Source: Desulfuromonas sp. AOP6 (GTDB lineage Bacteria > Desulfobacterota > Desulfuromonadia > Desulfuromonadales > SZUA-540). From it: 64,000 nt of DNA. Of this stretch, positions 60,178-64,000 are shown one piece after another. A program made the translations under genes and the position numbers. Positions within the stretch are counted from its first letter, which is position 1. The number at the start of each line of letters is the position of its first letter. The stretch lies in the NCBI RefSeq assembly GCF_009731355.2, contig NZ_AP022810.1, positions 496,001 through 560,000 on the forward strand, given 5' to 3'. A model generated the notes under the pieces. The model worked only from the letters and a program-made list of their open reading frames with translations, had not been told where the DNA came from and ran no database searches.

Positions 60178-60211
60178 CGGGGACGTCTTGACGGCGTCCC
60201 CGTGTTTTTTT
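60178..60211 (+). terminator. Terminator after the His-rich gene
   Basis: Arms 60178-60185 and 60195-60202 (CGGGGACG) form a perfect 8 bp stem, followed after TG by seven T. Confidence 0.88.
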
Positions 60212-60226
60212 GGGATGGCCGCCCAT

Positions 60227-62125
60227 CTACTTCAGCAGCTTGTTGATGATCTCCTTGTACTTCTGTTCGATGACGTGACGCTTTTTCTTCAGCGTGTTCG
60301 TCAGCTCTTCTCCCGCCTTGAATTCCTTGTCCAGAAAACTGATGCCGCTGAGGCGCTCATAGGGCTTGAAGCCCTTCTTGGGGTGCAGCAGCTTGTTGAT
60401 CTCGTTCTTGACCTTGGCCATCACCTGTTTGTCGTTGAGGAAGTCCTCCGTTTCACCCACGAGATGGCTGAACTTGTCGGATACGTACTCCTTCAGCTTG
60501 TCCATATCGGGCACGATGAGAGCGCCGAGGCCTTTCTTGTCCTGCCCGACCAGCACGGCGTCGGCCACGAAGGGGAGCATGGTGATGGTCGATTCGATGT
60601 GGGTAGGGTCGATGTTCTCGCCGCTGGCCAGCACGATGATCTCCTTCGAGCGGCCGCAGAGCACCAGTTCGCCGGTGAGGGTGAACTTGCCGAGGTCGCC
60701 GGTTTTGAAGAAGCCGTCGGCCGTGAAGGATTTGTCGTTCTCATCCGGGTTGTTGTAATAGCCGGGGGTGACCTGTTGGCCGCGCACCTGCACTTCCCCC
60801 TCGCAGCCGGCGGGAAGCACCTGGCCGGCCTCGTCCACGATACGCACCTCCGTTCCGGCAATCGGCTTGCCCAGGGTGCCAAAAATGGGACAATCGAGGG
60901 CGCGGCCGGCGATGCCGGGGGCACATTCGGTCATGCCATAGGCGTTGGCGATGCGGATGCCAACGGCGTCGAGCCAGGCGTCCAGGTAGTCGGGGAGACT
61001 GCCGCCGCCGCTGATGGCCACGCGCAGACGGCCGCCGAATTTCTCCTGCACCAGCGCCAGCTTTTTGCGGGCCAGCAGGTACAGAGGCAAGAGCAGGATG
61101 ACAGCGCCCAGCGCCCGCAGTTTCTGCAGCCAGCGACGCAGAAAAAAGACCGGCTTGTAGCGGGGGAGATGATCCTTGAGCAGACGGCTGTTGCGCCGGA
61201 AGGTGGCCGAGATCCACACCAGGGCGCGGAAGAGCTTGGCCTTTTTCTTGCTCTGCTTTTCGAGCGCGGCATTGATTTTGCTGTAGAGGGATTCCCACAG
61301 GCGCGGCACGGTAGCCACCAGAGTCGGCTTATAGGTGACCAGGTCCTCGGCGAAGGTCTTCAGGGTCGAGTAAACGATGCAGCTGCCTTTGGCCAGAGCG
61401 ATATATTCGGCCGTGCGCTCGAAGATATGCCAGGACGGCAGGATCGAGAGCCAGCGATCCTCCGCCGTCAGTTCAATGATGGGCGGCAGGCTGGCAATCT
61501 GGTGCATGAGATTCCGATGGGTCAGCACTACCCCTTTGGGCATCCCCGTGGTGCCGGAGGTGTAGACCAGGGTGACGGTATCTTCTGATCCCAGTTGCGC
61601 GCTGCTGCGGATAAAATCCTGCAGTTCCTCGGGGGTGATGGTGCGATCCTGCAGCAGATCCTGGTAGGCGTAGACGGGCTGAAAGAGCTTGTGGCGGCTC
61701 TCGGATTCAATGATGAAGGTCACCTTGAGCTGGGGTAACTTGTCCGTCATTTCGCGGTGCTGTTCGTACAGTTCCTCGTTTTCCACCACCAGAAATTCGC
61801 AGCCCGCGTGGGTCATGATAAATTCCAGCTCCCGCGTCGGCGTGTCGCTCCCCCGCGGCACGCTGATGGCGCCCAGGGAAATGAGGGCCAGGTCGGTAAC
61901 CATCCAGCCATAGCGGTTGTCGGAGAGGAGCATCACCTTGGAGCCGTGGCCGATCTTCTTCTCCCGAAAGGCGCGGGCCAGCAGCAGGACATCGTCGAAG
62001 AGTTTCTCGTAGGTGACGGAGAACTCTTTGCCCGCCGCCCGGTAGATAAAGGCCGTGCGCTGGGAAAACTGCCGATAGCTTTGGATTAAAACGTCGAAAA
62101 GCGTTGTAGGGCTGGCGGTTATCAT
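60227..62125 (-). CDS. fadD: Long-chain fatty acid-CoA ligase (AMP-forming)
   Basis: This 632-residue enzyme activates fatty acids to acyl-CoA through acyl-AMP. The AMP motif reads LVYTSGTTGMPKGVVLTH (about residue 180), followed by NAYGMTECAPG, the hinge DGFFKTGDLGKFT, and the C-terminal catalytic Lys region. It resembles the long FAA1/FadD15 type, with an insertion of helices near residue 300. The ATG at 62125 matches the family start; the frame runs on upstream only as a shadow of the divergent gene. Confidence 0.93.
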   Translation of the reverse strand: MITASPTTLFDVLIQSYRQFSQRTAFIYRAAGKEFSVTYEKLFDDVLLLARAFREKKIGHGSKVMLLSDNRYGWMVTDLALISLGAISVPRGSDTPTRELEFIMTHAGCEFLVVENEELYEQHREMTDKLPQLKVTFIIESESRHKLFQPVYAYQDLLQDRTITPEELQDFIRSSAQLGSEDTVTLVYTSGTTGMPKGVVLTHRNLMHQIASLPPIIELTAEDRWLSILPSWHIFERTAEYIALAKGSCIVYSTLKTFAEDLVTYKPTLVATVPRLWESLYSKINAALEKQSKKKAKLFRALVWISATFRRNSRLLKDHLPRYKPVFFLRRWLQKLRALGAVILLLPLYLLARKKLALVQEKFGGRLRVAISGGGSLPDYLDAWLDAVGIRIANAYGMTECAPGIAGRALDCPIFGTLGKPIAGTEVRIVDEAGQVLPAGCEGEVQVRGQQVTPGYYNNPDENDKSFTADGFFKTGDLGKFTLTGELVLCGRSKEIIVLASGENIDPTHIESTITMLPFVADAVLVGQDKKGLGALIVPDMDKLKEYVSDKFSHLVGETEDFLNDKQVMAKVKNEINKLLHPKKGFKPYERLSGISFLDKEFKAGEELTNTLKKKRHVIEQKYKEIINKLLK

Positions 62126-62181
62126 GGTTTGTTGACCCTTTCCCTGTCTTTTTCGGTACTCTACCGTGAGACGCTGGTTTT

Positions 62182-62200
62182 GCACAAGACTCTTTTGTGC
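62182..62200. promoter_or_regulatory. Inverted repeat in the fadD/DUF4388 divergent region
   Basis: GCACAA (62182-62187), seven bases, TTGTGC (62195-62200). It lies about 60 bases before fadD and 100 before the DUF4388 gene. A role as operator is only possible. Confidence 0.35.
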
Positions 62201-62222
62201 GGACGTCAGCTTGACTGCGGTC

Positions 62223-62251
62223 TTGAATCCTGTCCATTTTTTAGGTTTAAT
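62223..62251 (+). promoter_or_regulatory. Sigma70-like promoter of the DUF4388 gene
   Basis: TTGAAT (62223-62228), 17 bases, then TTTAAT (62246-62251), about 50 bases before the ATG. Confidence 0.5.
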
Positions 62252-62302
62252 GTTGGCGCGCAACGGGATTTCCCCATCCCATCTTCTTAGAGAGGTTACA
62301 TC

Positions 62303-64000
62303 ATGTCCTTTACCGGAGATCTGGAACACCTGCCTATCGTCGATATTGTCCAGCTCATCCATGCGGCCCGTAAAACGGGAACCCTGACGGTGCAAAGCCG
62401 CAAAGGAACCTGTCAGCTGGTCTTCAAGGACGGCTTTATCGGCAGCGCCAGCAACCTGCACAGCCATGGGCGCATCGGGCAGATCCTGCTGGAGATGAAG
62501 GCTCTCCGCGAAGAGGACCTGGAGGCGGCGCTGGCTGAGCAGAAGCAAGCCGGCCACAATCGCAAACCCCTGATAGCCACCCTCATGTCGCGGAAGCTCA
62601 TCGACAAGGACGTGGCTTTCAAGGGGCTGCAGCTCCTCATCGAAATGACCATCGTCGAAATACTGACCTGGAAAGCCGGCACCTTCTCCCTTGACGTGGA
62701 CAACGTGGCCATCAGCGACGAATATCGTTATTTTCCCGAGAAGCTGAACGAGGAATTTCTGCTCAACAGCCAGAATGCGCTCATGGACGCCCTGCGCATC
62801 TACGATGAAAAAAAACGCGACGGCGAACTCAGCGACGAGGACGAACCATCCGTCGAGGGGACGGAGCCGGGCGAGAGCGGCTGGAGCATTTCAGAGGACG
62901 ATCTGGGGCTGGCTGATCTGGACCAGCTGGAAACGCGTATTCCCGGTGTTTTTTCGGTGCTCGAGGAAAGAGACCCTGTCGCCATCCATCGGGAACGGAT
63001 CGGGACTCTGGCCCCGGCCTGGCCCGACTCGGAGAAGGAAAAGGTTCTCGCCTATCTCGGTGATGCCGCCGACCGGGCCAAGGAATCCCCGAGTCCTGAA
63101 GGAGGGGCGCGGGCCGTGATCGTTTTCAGTTCCGACGAGTTTCTTGCCTACCTGCTCACGACCCTCGGCAAAAATGACGGCTCGCTGATCTTTTCCACCA
63201 ACGACGACCAGGATCTCGACCTCATCATCGACCAGTCCCTGCACAAAGGCATCCAGCCACTGCTGGTGATGGACTGTCCCCAAAAAGCCAGGGCCGGTTA
63301 TTCCGCGGACAAGATTCACCGTCTGCGCCGGGAAAAGAAGATGAAATATCCCCGTCTGGAGACGCTGCAGCTCGCCTTTGCCGCCGAACGGGATTTCATC
63401 CTGCAGTCTTATCGGGAGGGGGCCCGTGCGGTCTTTCCGCGGCCGTCTGTTGATGGAGTGCAGGAAAATGGTGCGGCGGAAACCCTGACTTTTATTGAGG
63501 CTCTGCGTCTTTATCTGAACAACTTTTTCGAAAAGAAAGTATCCGGCGCCGAAGATGTCCTGGCCCGGGGGGTGCTCGATCTCATCGCCTGCCCCTCCAT
63601 TCCGGCCGTTCATCAGTCGCTGCTTAAAACCCTGGCCGGTATCTTTCCCCGGGTGCTTACTCTGGCGGCCCGCCAGGAAGACTTCGTCTCGGAAAAAGGG
63701 ATTGGCTTCGGCGGGGGTGACCGGGAAGCCCGAGCCGTGGTCTCCGTATGCATCCCCCTGGAGACTTCCAGCCTTCTGCGCAAGGTGGCGGACGAACAGC
63801 GCCCTTTCTACGGGCTGCTCTACGACGGCGGTCTCAGCACCCCTCTCTATGAGGCGCTGGGGGCGGCGACCACACCCAAGGCCCTCCTCTTCCCTCTGCA
63901 TGTGCGCGGCCGGACGCTGGCCGTCATCTATGCCGATTTCGGCGACACCGAGGCGCAAGCAGTGCCGATGGAGCAGCTGGAGCGCCTGGCGGCACAGGCC
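62303..64000 (+). CDS. DUF4388 signalling protein with receiver-like and GAF-like parts (cut by window edge)
   Basis: The first 566 codons are visible. Residues 1-165 are a DUF4388 (PATAN-type) domain: MSFTGDLEHLPIVDIVQLIH, GTLTVQSRKGTCQLVFKDG and, after it, an MshEN-like helical segment (GRIGQILLEMKALREEDLEA). An acidic linker follows. About residues 270-380 look like a receiver fold (AVIVFSSDEFLAYLL, LLVMDCPQ, ARAVFPRPS) with altered active-site residues. The end (ALLFPLHVRGRTLAVIYADF) is GAF-like. GAGAGG precedes the ATG. Such proteins occur in gliding and surface-motility signalling, but this one's role is unknown. Confidence 0.85.
   Translation, partial: MSFTGDLEHLPIVDIVQLIHAARKTGTLTVQSRKGTCQLVFKDGFIGSASNLHSHGRIGQILLEMKALREEDLEAALAEQKQAGHNRKPLIATLMSRKLIDKDVAFKGLQLLIEMTIVEILTWKAGTFSLDVDNVAISDEYRYFPEKLNEEFLLNSQNALMDALRIYDEKKRDGELSDEDEPSVEGTEPGESGWSISEDDLGLADLDQLETRIPGVFSVLEERDPVAIHRERIGTLAPAWPDSEKEKVLAYLGDAADRAKESPSPEGGARAVIVFSSDEFLAYLLTTLGKNDGSLIFSTNDDQDLDLIIDQSLHKGIQPLLVMDCPQKARAGYSADKIHRLRREKKMKYPRLETLQLAFAAERDFILQSYREGARAVFPRPSVDGVQENGAAETLTFIEALRLYLNNFFEKKVSGAEDVLARGVLDLIACPSIPAVHQSLLKTLAGIFPRVLTLAARQEDFVSEKGIGFGGGDREARAVVSVCIPLETSSLLRKVADEQRPFYGLLYDGGLSTPLYEALGAATTPKALLFPLHVRGRTLAVIYADFGDTEAQAVPMEQLERLAAQA

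Noticed and set aside
62128-62557. Upstream extension of fadD by 144 codons
   Set aside because: The added residues are antisense to the DUF4388 gene and do not belong to the FadD family.
1-64000. CRISPR array, prophage, transposase or defence system
   Set aside because: No regular repeats, integrase, transposase or known defence genes were seen apart from the one toxin-antitoxin pair.

Overview
This 64 kb window is ordinary, densely packed bacterial chromosome. It holds about 65 protein genes on both strands, many in short operons with 4-base or shorter overlaps, and no rRNA, tRNA, insertion sequence, prophage or CRISPR array that I could recognise. The high GC content, the signalling style (PocR-GAF-GGDEF, MshEN-receiver, receiver-PilZ and DUF4388 proteins), the small rubredoxin-like proteins and the DUF1847, DUF4911 and DUF362 genes suggest an anaerobic deltaproteobacterium of the Geobacter/Desulfuromonas type. 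That placement is inferred from gene content; no marker gene was compared.

Layout. 1-3.4 kb: a polar amino acid ABC importer, with one permease cut by the left edge. 3.4-8.3 kb: a minus-strand run of maf, yggS, an NSS sodium symporter, gph, a MOP-type transporter and a 56-residue Cys-rich protein. 8.4-18 kb: a diguanylate cyclase, then trmFO, topA, smg, dprA, a LysM protein and cpoB, with intrinsic terminators separating the units. 18-26.5 kb: a U32 protein, a probable outer-membrane barrel, a lipid kinase-nudF-nudC cluster, alanine dehydrogenase, OsmC and a DUF362 ferredoxin protein. 26.7-32.2 kb: hsp20, an acyl-CoA dehydrogenase fused to a rubredoxin-like domain, two MscS channels, a nuclease and a membrane protein. 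This stretch also carries three related terminator hairpins and what looks like the decayed 3' end of a second hsp20.

32.2-43.5 kb: larE, rrf2-cysK, a flavin reductase-like protein, malic enzyme, the MshEN-receiver protein, an EamA transporter, the receiver-PilZ protein, lrp-lysA and a Phd/ParE toxin-antitoxin pair. 43.6-48.5 kb: a minus-strand run of a QueG-like protein, pabBC, a metallophosphoesterase, an 81-residue protein and DUF1847. 48.7-57.4 kb: an ABC-F ATPase, a SlyD-like isomerase, an MFS transporter, srkA, queF-SDR-ppnP, cvfB and guaC. 57.5-64 kb: a MATE transporter, an SGNH esterase, a His-rich secreted protein, fadD and the start of a large DUF4388 protein.

Together the genes cover tRNA modification (trmFO, queF, the U32 protein), nucleotide salvage and clean-up (maf, nudF, nudC, guaC, ppnP), amino acid metabolism, osmotic protection and cyclic-di-GMP-related signalling. 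I did not find a convincing new multigene system. The observations most worth checking are the hsp20 remnant with its hairpin family, the apparently leaderless queF and lipid kinase genes, the inverted repeat across the lrp start codon, the acyl-CoA dehydrogenase-rubredoxin fusion, and the receiver domains that have lost key residues.
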